DNA of 64,000 nucleotides. Origin: Blastomonas sp. (GTDB lineage: Bacteria > Pseudomonadota > Alphaproteobacteria > Sphingomonadales > Sphingomonadaceae). The stretch spans positions 62,001 through 126,000 of the forward strand of contig NZ_JAUCZC010000008.1 of the NCBI RefSeq assembly GCF_030373265.1, written 5' to 3'. Both the position numbers and the translations under genes were made by a program. The first letter of the stretch is position 1. The number at the start of each line of letters is the position of its first letter. The notes beneath the pieces are model-generated. The model saw nothing but the letters and a program-made list of their open reading frames with translations. It was not told the origin of the DNA and did no database searches. This document shows, piece after piece, positions 55,822 through 64,000 of this stretch.

Positions 55822-55944
55822 AAAATCCTCCCCCATGGGGGGAGGGGGACCGCGAAGCGGTGGAGGGGTGACACGCTATCGCCGAAGGGGACACCCCTCC
55901 GTCATGGCTGCGCCATGCCACCTCCCCTTGCAGGGGAGGATTTG
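55822..55944 (-). repeat. Dispersed palindrome-flanked repeat, copy 2, between accD and folC
   Basis: Read on the minus strand this element matches copy 1 at 1584-1706: the CCTCCCCTGCAAGGGGAGG left palindrome, a GACGGAGGGGT and CGATAGCGTG core, and a right palindrome with CCTCCCC/GGGGAGG (55827-55833 with 55839-55845). It is in the same orientation relative to the downstream gene as copy 1, and its last GGAGG is the Shine-Dalgarno of folC. Confidence 0.85.
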
Positions 55945-55974
55945 CGTTGTGCCCCGTCACCACCGCCGAAGCGC

Positions 55975-56832
55975 TTAAGCCGCGGCCTTCGCCGCCATCA
56001 GATAATCGATCACGCTGCCCAGGCGATCGCGCAGATCCTTGCGCTCGACCACCATGTCGAGCATCCCGTGCTCGAGCAGATATTCGGAGCGCTGGAAGCC
56101 CTCGGGAAGCTTTTCGCGGATGGTCTGCTCGATCACCCGCTGGCCGGCAAAGCCGATCAGCGCATTTGGCTCGGCGATCTGGACATCGCCCAGCATCGCA
56201 TAGCTTGCGGTGACGCCGCCGGTGGTCGGATCGGTCATCACGACGATATACGGCAGCCCTGCCGCGTGCAGCCGGGTGATCGCGACGGTGCTGCGCGGCA
56301 TCTGCATCAGCGACAGAATGCCCTCCTGCATCCGCGCGCCGCCGGCGGCGGTGAAGATCACATAGGGGCATTTCTCGGCGATCGCGCGCTCGGTCCCGGC
56401 GATGAACGCCGCGCCGACCGCCATACCCATCGATCCGCCCATGAAGGCGAAATCCTGCACCCCGACCACGGCCTTGCTGCCCTTGATCCGGCCGAGCGCA
56501 TTGGTCAGCGCATCGTTGCCGACATTGGCGGCGCGCGCGGCCTTCAGCCGGTCGACGTACTTCTTGCTGTCGCGGAACTTGAGCGGGTCTTCGGTGACCG
56601 TCGGCGACGGCAATTCTTCCCACAACTGGTCATCGAACAGCATGCCGAAGCGCCGCTGCGCGCCGATGCGGTCGTGATGGTTGCACTTTGGGCAGACCGA
56701 CAGGTTGTCCTCGAACTCCTTGGCGAACACCATCTCGCCGCAGGCCTTGCACTTGTGCCACAGATTGTCGGGGCTTTCGTCGGGCCGGGCGATGAAGGGG
56801 ATGGCGTTGCGGACTCGGCTGAACCAGTTCAT
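55975..56832 (-). CDS. accD: Acetyl-CoA carboxylase carboxyltransferase subunit beta
   Basis: A 285-residue subunit that with AccA transfers carboxyl from biotin to acetyl-CoA in fatty acid synthesis. The N-terminal zinc finger has Cys28, Cys31, Cys47 and Cys50 ([16 protein letters not shown]). The crotonase-like core contains [39 protein letters not shown] and [18 protein letters not shown]. The start is 11 bp after the trpA stop. Confidence 0.97.
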   Translation of the reverse strand: MNWFSRVRNAIPFIARPDESPDNLWHKCKACGEMVFAKEFEDNLSVCPKCNHHDRIGAQRRFGMLFDDQLWEELPSPTVTEDPLKFRDSKKYVDRLKAARAANVGNDALTNALGRIKGSKAVVGVQDFAFMGGSMGMAVGAAFIAGTERAIAEKCPYVIFTAAGGARMQEGILSLMQMPRSTVAITRLHAAGLPYIVVMTDPTTGGVTASYAMLGDVQIAEPNALIGFAGQRVIEQTIREKLPEGFQRSEYLLEHGMLDMVVERKDLRDRLGSVIDYLMAAKAAA

Positions 56833-56843
56833 GGGCGTGCTCC

Positions 56844-57650
56844 TCAGGCGGCTGCGGTCTGGCGCGCGGTGGCGATGGCATCGGCCAGGGTGCGGACATA
56901 ATCGCGCACCGGGCCTGCGGCATCCGCGCCGTATTCGCTGACTATCTCGACGATCGCGCTGCCCACGACAACCCCGTCGGCGACACGGCCGATCGCGGCG
57001 GCCTGTTCAGGGGTGCGCACGCCAAAGCCGACGGCAATCGGCAGGTCGGTCGAGGCCTTGAGTCGCGCGACCGCTTCCTCGATGCTCGCCTGCACCGCCT
57101 GCTGCTTGCCGGTGATGCCTGCAACCGAAACGTAGTACAGAAACCCGCCCGCGCCTTCGAGCACGGCGGGCAGCCGTGCGGCATCGGTGGTCGGGGTGGC
57201 AAGGCGGATCGGCGCGATGCCCTTGGCGCGCAGAGCCGGGCCGAGCGATGCGTCTTCCTCAACCGGAATATCGACGCAGATCACGCCATCGACACCGGCT
57301 TGCGCGCAGGCATCGGCAAACCATTCGGGCCCGCGCCGGGTCATCGGGTTGGCATAGCCCATCAGCACCAGCGGCACATCGGGGTGGCGCCTGCGGAAAC
57401 CGGTAGCGATCTGCAGGATATCGGCGGTCTTGGTGCCTGCCGCGAGCGAGCGCAGGTTCGCCGCCTGGATCGCGGGGCCATCGGCCATCGGATCGGTGAA
57501 CGGCATGCCCAATTCGATCACATCCGCGCCGCCTTCGACGAGCGCGTCGAGGATGGCGGGGGTAGACGCGGCGTCAGGATCGCCCGCTGTGACGAAGCAC
57601 ACGAGCGCGGCGCGGTCGGCGGGGAAAGCGGAAGAGAGGCGGGTCGTCAT
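56844..57650 (-). CDS. trpA: Tryptophan synthase alpha subunit
   Basis: A 268-residue TIM-barrel enzyme that cleaves indole-glycerol phosphate. Key parts are [31 protein letters not shown] with the catalytic Glu and Asp, [15 protein letters not shown], and [20 protein letters not shown]. The frame is open to 57767, but that part is repeat sequence. ATG 57650 has GGAG seven bases upstream, inside the terminal hairpin of the repeat between trpB and trpA. Confidence 0.96.
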   Translation of the reverse strand: MTTRLSSAFPADRAALVCFVTAGDPDAASTPAILDALVEGGADVIELGMPFTDPMADGPAIQAANLRSLAAGTKTADILQIATGFRRRHPDVPLVLMGYANPMTRRGPEWFADACAQAGVDGVICVDIPVEEDASLGPALRAKGIAPIRLATPTTDAARLPAVLEGAGGFLYYVSVAGITGKQQAVQASIEEAVARLKASTDLPIAVGFGVRTPEQAAAIGRVADGVVVGSAIVEIVSEYGADAAGPVRDYVRTLADAIATARQTAAA

Positions 57651-57846
57651 ACTCCCTCTCCCCACCGAGGGAGAGGGTTGCGCAGGCTTGGCAGCTTGCT
57701 GCCTAGTCGAAGCTGGGAGAGGGGGCTGCGGCTGCAAAGCGGCCTCCGCGCAGCCCCCCTCATCCAACTGCGCCTAAGCGGCTGCGCCGCCAAGGCTCCG
57801 TATCCTTCCCCCTCCAGGGGGGAAGGGGCTTGCCCCGCTCCGCTCA
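57651..57846 (-). repeat. Repeat-like spacer with terminal hairpins between trpB and trpA
   Basis: The 196-bp spacer has a palindrome at each end: CCTTCCCCC/GGGGGAAGG near 57810-57830 and CCCTCTCCC (57654-57662) with GGGAGAGGG (57669-57677). Its layout is like the two repeats at 1584 and 55822 but its sequence is different, so it may be another repeat family. The trpA-proximal hairpin contains the trpA Shine-Dalgarno. Confidence 0.65.
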
Positions 57847-59062
<1,216 letters not shown>

Positions 59063-59088
<26 letters not shown>

Positions 59089-59725
59089 GGTTGGCAACCG
59101 CTTGGCAAAAGCGCGCCATCTTGTCCATATCTTTGACTCCCGGCGCGCTCTCCACGCCCGAGGAGACATCGACCAAAGGCGCATGCGTCGCGGCCAGAGC
59201 CTCTTCGACATTGTCGGGATCGAGCCCGCCCGCGAGCCCCCACGGCAATAGGTGCTGATGCCCGGAGAGCAGCGACCAATCGACCTTGGTGCCATTGCCG
59301 CCGGGCAAAGCCTGCGCGGGTGCATCGAACAGCAGCCGGTCGGCGATGCCATCGAAGCGGCGCGCGTTGGTCAGCGTCTCGGCGCTGCGCAGACCCAGCG
59401 CCTTCCACACCTCGACCTTCATGTGCTTCTTCACCAGCGCCAGCCATTCGGGCTTTTCCGAGCCGTGGAACTGGATGACATCGGGCCGCACGGCCTTGTA
59501 CGCCTGCTCGGTCAGCACCGGCGAGGCGTTGACCAGCAGCAGCACGACCTTGAGGCTGGTCGGCGTGCGCGCGCGCAGCTTCGCCGCCTGCTCGAGCGTG
59601 ACATGGCGCGGGCTCTTTTCGAAATGCACCAGCCCGATATGGCTCGCGCCGTTCGCAGCAGCAGCGTCGATGGCGACTTCGGTGGACAGGCCGCAGATCT
59701 TGATGAGGGTGGGGGTGTGACCCAT
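59063..59725 (-). CDS. trpF: Phosphoribosylanthranilate isomerase
   Basis: A 220-residue TIM-barrel enzyme of tryptophan synthesis. [49 protein letters not shown] and [17 protein letters not shown] with the final [15 protein letters not shown] are the family motifs; the catalytic Cys is in KICGL. GGAG lies upstream of ATG 59725. It heads the trpF-trpB-trpA-accD-folC transcript. Confidence 0.96.
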
Positions 59726-59815
59726 TTGCGGATGTCTCCAATATGGTTTTGAAACGGCTTGCGATATGGCGACAGACCGCCATAGTTCATGGTATATTGT
59801 GCCTTAGGATAATCC

Positions 59816-60226
59816 ATGCAGCGAATATTTTCGGTTGTTTTGTGCCTGTTGCTGGCGGCCTGCGGCGGCATGAATGACGATGCGACTGCTGCCCGGGTTT
59901 CGGTATCGGACTTTCGCAGCTATGTTAGCAGCGGAGACCATGAGGCGATCTACGCCATGGCGGACCCCCTCTACAAGAACTCGGTCACGCCTCAGCAGCA
60001 TGAAAGGCTTTTCTCTGTACTCAAGAAGCGGTTAGGTCCGTTCGACACCGCCACCGAGACGGGCTGGAAGGTCAATTACACCACCGATGGCCATTTCGTC
60101 GTCCTTGCCTACAACGCCAAATTTCACAATGGCGAGGGTGCAGAAATGTTCACATGGAAAGTCACCGACGGCAAACCGGCACTCGCAGGCTATAACATCA
60201 ATTCACCAGCCCTATTGGCCGATTGA
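59816..60226 (+). CDS. Hypothetical lipoprotein
   Basis: A 136-residue protein with a lipobox LLLAAC (Cys16) after MQRIFSVVLC. The mature domain has a helix near VSVSDFRSYVSSGDHEAIYA, then strands KVNYTTDGHFVVLAYNAKFH and AEMFTWKVTDGKPALAGYNI, which suggests a small NTF2-like or DUF4019-type fold. No function is assigned. It is divergent from trpF and converges with pyrF. Confidence 0.7.
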   Translation: MQRIFSVVLCLLLAACGGMNDDATAARVSVSDFRSYVSSGDHEAIYAMADPLYKNSVTPQQHERLFSVLKKRLGPFDTATETGWKVNYTTDGHFVVLAYNAKFHNGEGAEMFTWKVTDGKPALAGYNINSPALLAD

Positions 60227-60249
60227 CGCGGCCAAACTGAACCACCTCA

Positions 60250-60924
60250 TCACAGCGTCGCCATGATCTCGCGCGCCGCGTTGTCGGGCTCGGCCGCGCG
60301 GGCGATCGGGCGGCCGATGACCAGCACCGAGGCGCCAGCATCGCGCGCCTGGCGCGGGGTGACCGCGCGCTTCTGGTCGCCTGCGGTCGCGCTGGCAGGA
60401 CGGACGCCGGGTACCACGAAGAAGCCGTCGCGCCACTGGTGACGCACCGCGCCGACCTCCTGGCCCGAACACACGATGCCGTCGAGCCCGGCCTGATGCG
60501 CCAGATCCGCCAGCCGCAGCACGCTGTCGTGCGCGCTGCCGGCCATGCCGATCTGGCCCATGTCATCATCGTCGAGGCTGGTCAGCATGGTAACCGCAAC
60601 CACCTTGGTGTGGGCGCCTGCCGCCGCCTTGGCGTCTTCCATCATCGCGCGGCCACCCGCAGCGTGGATGGTGACGATCGCGGGCTCGAGCACATGGATC
60701 GCCTGCATCGCGGCGGCGACGGTGTTGGGGATGTCGTGCAGCTTGAGATCGAGAAAGATCGGCAGGCCCAGCTTGGCGATCTCGTGGACACCGTGATGAC
60801 CATGCGCGCAGAAGAACTCGAGGCCTAGTTTCACCCCGCCGACATGCGCGCGCACCGATTGCACCAATGCGGTGGCGCGTGCCAGATCGGGCAGGTCGAC
60901 CGCAAGATAGATGGGATTGGACAT
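60250..60924 (-). CDS. pyrF: Orotidine 5'-phosphate decarboxylase
   Basis: A 224-residue TIM-barrel enzyme that forms UMP. The catalytic Asp59-Lys61-Asp64 set is in IFLDLKLHDIPNTVAAAM; others are IYLAVDLPDLA, VKLGLEFFCAHG, GIVCSGQEVGAVRH and FVVPGVRPASATAGDQKR. ATG 60924 was preferred to the start 11 codons upstream, which overlaps a spacer. It is 29 bp after the LapA-type gene on the same strand. Confidence 0.96.
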   Translation of the reverse strand: MSNPIYLAVDLPDLARATALVQSVRAHVGGVKLGLEFFCAHGHHGVHEIAKLGLPIFLDLKLHDIPNTVAAAMQAIHVLEPAIVTIHAAGGRAMMEDAKAAAGAHTKVVAVTMLTSLDDDDMGQIGMAGSAHDSVLRLADLAHQAGLDGIVCSGQEVGAVRHQWRDGFFVVPGVRPASATAGDQKRAVTPRQARDAGASVLVIGRPIARAAEPDNAAREIMATL

Positions 60925-60953
60925 GATGTGTGCGGCCCCCCCTGTTGACCGTG

Positions 60954-61310
60954 TCATACCGAGCGCAACGCGCTCTCCGGTTCTTGATCGTTGATGCTGA
61001 TGTCAGGTGTTTCGGACGGGGTTTGCACCGGCACGGGCACCGGCGCAGGTGCGGACGCCGCCATAGCCGCGCGCGCCTGATTGGCTTCCAGCGTGGTGAT
61101 GCGGCGCTTCATCCGCCAGCTGGTGGTACGGTGATACGCCCAGAGCGGCAGGAAGCCTGCCAGGAAGGTGAACACCAGCAGCACCGGCAGCTTGGTCACC
61201 AGTTGCAGCCCGCCCCACAGATCGACCGTAACCGCCTGCCAGTTGTTATACGCGAACACGATGAACACCACGACCAGCATGATGATCACCAGTGTCTTCA
61301 GGAACTGCAT
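60954..61310 (-). CDS. LapA-domain (lipopolysaccharide assembly) membrane protein
   Basis: A 118-residue protein with two N-terminal membrane helices (LVIIMLVVVFIVFAYNNWQA; LPVLLVFTFLAGFLPLWAYH), a short basic coiled segment (WRMKRRITTLEANQARAAM) and a Pro/Ala/Val-rich tail. The NNWQAVTVDLWGG link between helices is typical of the LapA/YciS domain, which in E. coli helps control LPS synthesis with LapB. It lies just upstream of pyrF. Confidence 0.8.
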   Translation of the reverse strand: MQFLKTLVIIMLVVVFIVFAYNNWQAVTVDLWGGLQLVTKLPVLLVFTFLAGFLPLWAYHRTTSWRMKRRITTLEANQARAAMAASAPAPVPVPVQTPSETPDISINDQEPESALRSV

Positions 61311-61435
61311 GACCGCCGTGTCTCCTTAAACTCTGCCCGCGTCCCGGCGGAAACGCGGAGCATAGGGGTATAATCCTGCAATGGCCAGACGCTTGGCCAG
61401 GCACTTGGCCAGGAGCTTTGAATGCCGCGTGCCGT

Positions 61436-62746
61436 TCAGCCGAACACCCGCGCGAAAATCGTGTCGACATGCTTGAAGTGGTAATCGAGGTTGAACTTCT
61501 CCTCGATCTCCTGCGGCAACAGCGCGGCGGTAACCTCGGCATCGGCCTTGAGCAGTTCGAGCAGCGACAGCGCGCCATCCGATTCCCACACCTGCATCGC
61601 GTTGCGCTGCACCAGCCGATACGCGTCCTCGCGGCTCACGCCCGCCTGGGTCAGCGCCAGCAGCACGCGCTGCGAGTGGACAAGCCCGCCCATCTTGTCG
61701 AGATTCTTCTGCATCCGCTCGGGGTAGACGAGCAATTTGTCGATCACGCCTGTCAGCCGCGCCAGCGCGAAGTCGAGCGTGATCGTCGCATCGGGGCCAA
61801 AGAAGCGCTCGACCGACGAGTGCGAGATATCGCGCTCGTGCCACAAGGCGACGTTTTCCATCGCCGGGATCGCCGCGGCGCGCACGACGCGGGCGAGGCC
61901 GGTGAGATTCTCGGTCAGCACCGGATTGCGCTTGTGCGGCATCGCCGACGAGCCCTTCTGGCCGGGGGAGAAATACTCTTCGGCCTCGAGCACCTCGGTG
62001 CGCTGCAGGTGGCGCACTTCGGTCGCCAGCCGCTCGACCGACGAGGCGATGACGCCCAACGTGGCGAAATACATCGCGTGCCGGTCGCGCGGGATCACCT
62101 GGGTCGAGACCGGCTCGAGCGCGAGGCCGAGCTTTTTGGCGACATGCGCCTCGACCCGCGGGTCGATGTTGGCGAAGGTGCCGATCGCACCCGAAATCGC
62201 GCAGGTGGCGATCTCGGCCTTCGCCGCCTTGAGGCGTGCGCGGCAGCGGTCGAACTCGGCATAGGCCTGCGCGAGCTTCAATCCGAAGGTGGTCGGCTCG
62301 CCGTGGATGCCGTGGCTACGGCCGATGGTGGGCGTGTATTTGTGCTCCATCGCGCGGCGCTCGATCGCCTCGAGCAGCGCGTCGAGGTCGGCCATCAGCA
62401 AATCGGAAGCGCGCGCCAGCTGCACCGCAAGGCAGGTATCGAGCACGTCCGAGCTGGTCATGCCCTGATGCATGAAGCGCGCCTCGTCGCCGACCTGCTC
62501 GGCCACCCAGGTGAGGAAGGCGATGACATCATGCTTGGTCACCGCTTCGATCGCGTCGATCGCAGCCACATCGATCACCGGGTTGGTCGCCCACCACGCC
62601 CACAGCGCCTTGGCCGCGGACTTGGGCACCACGCCCAGTTCGGCGAGCGCATCGGTGGCGTGCGCCTCGATCTCGAACCAGATGCGGAACTTCGCCTCGG
62701 GCTCCCAGATGGCGGTCATGGCGGGGCGGGAATAGCGGGGGACCAT
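61436..62746 (-). CDS. purB: Adenylosuccinate lyase
   Basis: A 436-residue fumarase-family enzyme acting twice in purine synthesis. The signature loop GSSAMPHKRNP is at 265-275. MTSSDVLDTCLAVQLARAS, IGRSHGIHGEPTTFGLKLA and ALWHERDISHSSVERFF carry the catalytic His and Ser regions. ATG 62746 begins MVPRYSRPAMTAIWEPEAKF. Between it and the lapA-type gene lies a short imperfect 12-bp tandem repeat (minus strand CTGGCCAAGTGC-like) at about 61380-61416. Confidence 0.96.
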   Translation of the reverse strand: MVPRYSRPAMTAIWEPEAKFRIWFEIEAHATDALAELGVVPKSAAKALWAWWATNPVIDVAAIDAIEAVTKHDVIAFLTWVAEQVGDEARFMHQGMTSSDVLDTCLAVQLARASDLLMADLDALLEAIERRAMEHKYTPTIGRSHGIHGEPTTFGLKLAQAYAEFDRCRARLKAAKAEIATCAISGAIGTFANIDPRVEAHVAKKLGLALEPVSTQVIPRDRHAMYFATLGVIASSVERLATEVRHLQRTEVLEAEEYFSPGQKGSSAMPHKRNPVLTENLTGLARVVRAAAIPAMENVALWHERDISHSSVERFFGPDATITLDFALARLTGVIDKLLVYPERMQKNLDKMGGLVHSQRVLLALTQAGVSREDAYRLVQRNAMQVWESDGALSLLELLKADAEVTAALLPQEIEEKFNLDYHFKHVDTIFARVFG

Positions 62747-62864
62747 AAGGCATGTCCTTGCAGCAGGAGGCGGTGGACCAGAGCCATGATCGGCCCTGCG
62801 GTTTCGCCCGCGCAGCTAGCAGCTAGCGCGGACGGGTTCAACCGCGGGCGACGCCTTTGCGCCG

Positions 62865-64000
62865 CTATGCCTCGTCGAGCGCGATGAAGCTGAAGTTGCG
62901 GAACTTCGCCTCGCCGGGTCCGGCCGCGTACAGCCCGGGACGCAGCATCAGAAAGCCGCCGCGCACATTGTGGTGATAGCCTGAGACTTCCATGCCGCGG
63001 TCGAACTTGACCCAGCTCTTGCCGCCATCGCCCGAGCTGTGGAAGCTGACGATATGCCGCCGGTTGGTGACCCGCAGGCGCATGCGGGCCCCGTGCGGAT
63101 TGGCGGGCCGTGCGCGCTCGATGCCATATTGGTGCGTCACGAAGCGCTCGGCATCGAAGCCCAAGCCCGCATAGAGCTTGTCGTCATAGAACAGCACCAG
63201 CCCCGCGGTGCCGCCCGGCGCCAGCTCGATATCGCATTCGAACCGGTAGGAGGTATCGCCAGCCGTGAGCAGCAGCGGCGATCCGGTCGATGGCGCCAGG
63301 CCCTTGCCCTGCAGGAACAGCGTGTTGTCCTGCACGCGAGCCCGGGCCGCCTCGTCCGGATCTGGGCGGAAGAACGACCATTTGGTGCCGAGCTCGAGCG
63401 CTGCGAAGTCATCGCTCAGCGCCATGCCGTGCGGCAGCGCCATGCCCCCCTTGGGCTTGGCCAGAGGCTGCGACAGATCGCCGCCGGTCATCTTGAACCA
63501 GCCGTCCTCGGTCCATTCGACAGGATCGAGCAGGCATTGCCGCCCCAGCGTCCAGAAGCCATTCTCATAGCCGTGATAGAGGCTCCACCACGAGCCGTCG
63601 GGGGCCTCGACCAGGCTGGCATGACCGCGCGACCACCAGGCTTCGCGGATGTCGGTGGTGCGCACCAGCGGGTTGCCGGGGTGCTGCTCCCATGGGCCAT
63701 GGATCGACCGCGAGCGGGCAGCGATGACCATATGGCCGGTGGGCGGTCCCGCCGTGCCGCCCACGGCGGTCAGCATGTAGAAATATTTGCCGACGCGGTG
63801 AATCTTGGGTCCTTCAGGCGCGAAGCCCTCGACATCCCACTCCTCGGGATAGCGCCAGGGGTCGTAGACGTGCTCGACTTCGCCTGCGATGCGCATCCCG
63901 TCATCGGCCAGACGCACCCGGTCGCCGCCCGAGAGGAACAGCCAGCGCGAACCATCTTCGCCGACCGCGTGGCACGGGTCGATATGGCTGTGCAGACCCA
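62865..64000 (-). CDS. Glycoside hydrolase family 43 protein, C-terminal part (5' end outside window)
   Basis: The frame continues off the right edge. It has IDPCHAVGEDGSRWLFLSGG, in the place of the GH43 IDP..F motif, then FAPEGPKIHRVGKYFYMLTA with the probable general-acid Glu, WWSLYHGYENGFWTLGRQC, and a C-terminal concanavalin-like beta-sandwich (about 175 residues; FRPDPDEAARARVQDN, GGTAGLVLFYDDKLYAGLGF). Members hydrolyse xylosides or arabinosides; the specificity is not evident. The ending is typical of longer GH43 beta-xylosidases. Confidence 0.85.
   Translation of the reverse strand, partial: GLHSHIDPCHAVGEDGSRWLFLSGGDRVRLADDGMRIAGEVEHVYDPWRYPEEWDVEGFAPEGPKIHRVGKYFYMLTAVGGTAGPPTGHMVIAARSRSIHGPWEQHPGNPLVRTTDIREAWWSRGHASLVEAPDGSWWSLYHGYENGFWTLGRQCLLDPVEWTEDGWFKMTGGDLSQPLAKPKGGMALPHGMALSDDFAALELGTKWSFFRPDPDEAARARVQDNTLFLQGKGLAPSTGSPLLLTAGDTSYRFECDIELAPGGTAGLVLFYDDKLYAGLGFDAERFVTHQYGIERARPANPHGARMRLRVTNRRHIVSFHSSGDGGKSWVKFDRGMEVSGYHHNVRGGFLMLRPGLYAAGPGEAKFRNFSFIALDEA

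Overview
The window is high-GC DNA from an alphaproteobacterium, most likely a member of the Sphingomonadaceae. The reasons are a metH split into two genes, the trpF-trpB-trpA-accD-folC order, DUF1134 (EipA), DUF4168 and HWE-kinase proteins, STN-type TonB receptors with FecR and ECF regulators, and dispersed GC-rich palindromic repeats like those common in sphingomonad genomes. Genes are tightly packed on both strands. No rRNA, CRISPR array, transposase or prophage was found. One tRNA-Ser(GCU) is present.

Layout. 1-4.3 kb: the end of metF and the two halves of B12-dependent methionine synthase. 4.4-12.2 kb: a cation/H+ antiporter, an exported beta-helix protein, a CBS-domain membrane protein, a DsbD-like reductase, an aromatic aminotransferase and EipA. 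12.5-20 kb: tRNA-Ser, a DUF4168 protein, a 28-residue membrane protein behind a near-ideal general-stress (EcfG) promoter, two CPBP membrane proteases, an aquaporin and a minus-strand run of exported or membrane proteins of unknown function. 20-30 kb: an AraC regulator with a POT-family transporter, a signalling cluster (HWE-type kinase with a decayed ATP-binding domain, Crp/Fnr regulator, divergent receiver protein), a possible CYTH-fold protein, an SDR, a second Crp/Fnr regulator, an MscS channel and a DUF202 protein. 30-37.4 kb: an ECF sigma factor, FecR and STN-TonB receptor module followed by a large autotransporter.

38-40.5 kb: a NUDIX domain fused in frame to a PhoU-like DUF47 domain, followed by the Pit phosphate transporter. 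40.5-52.9 kb: a vitamin B12 uptake and salvage locus. A cobalamin riboswitch precedes btuB-cobD-cobO-btuF-btuC-btuD-cbiB-cobQ-bluB-cobT-cobS-cobC, with almost every stop overlapping the next start, and cobU lies divergently. No corrin-ring genes are present, so within this window the locus imports corrinoids, adenosylates them, adds the aminopropanol arm, makes dimethylbenzimidazole and attaches the lower ligand. The split MetH at the left end would be a main consumer of this cofactor. 53-64 kb: an AmpG-like permease, folC, accD, trpA, trpB, trpF, a small lipoprotein, pyrF, lapA, purB and the C-terminal part of a GH43 glycosidase cut by the window edge.

Points most worth a second look are the NUDIX-DUF47 fusion, which has no canonical start codon at its Shine-Dalgarno; repeat elements whose terminal hairpin holds the ribosome-binding site of metH2, folC and trpA; the degenerate HWE kinase; the EcfG promoter for a micro-protein; and the SD-sequestering hairpin below the B12 riboswitch.
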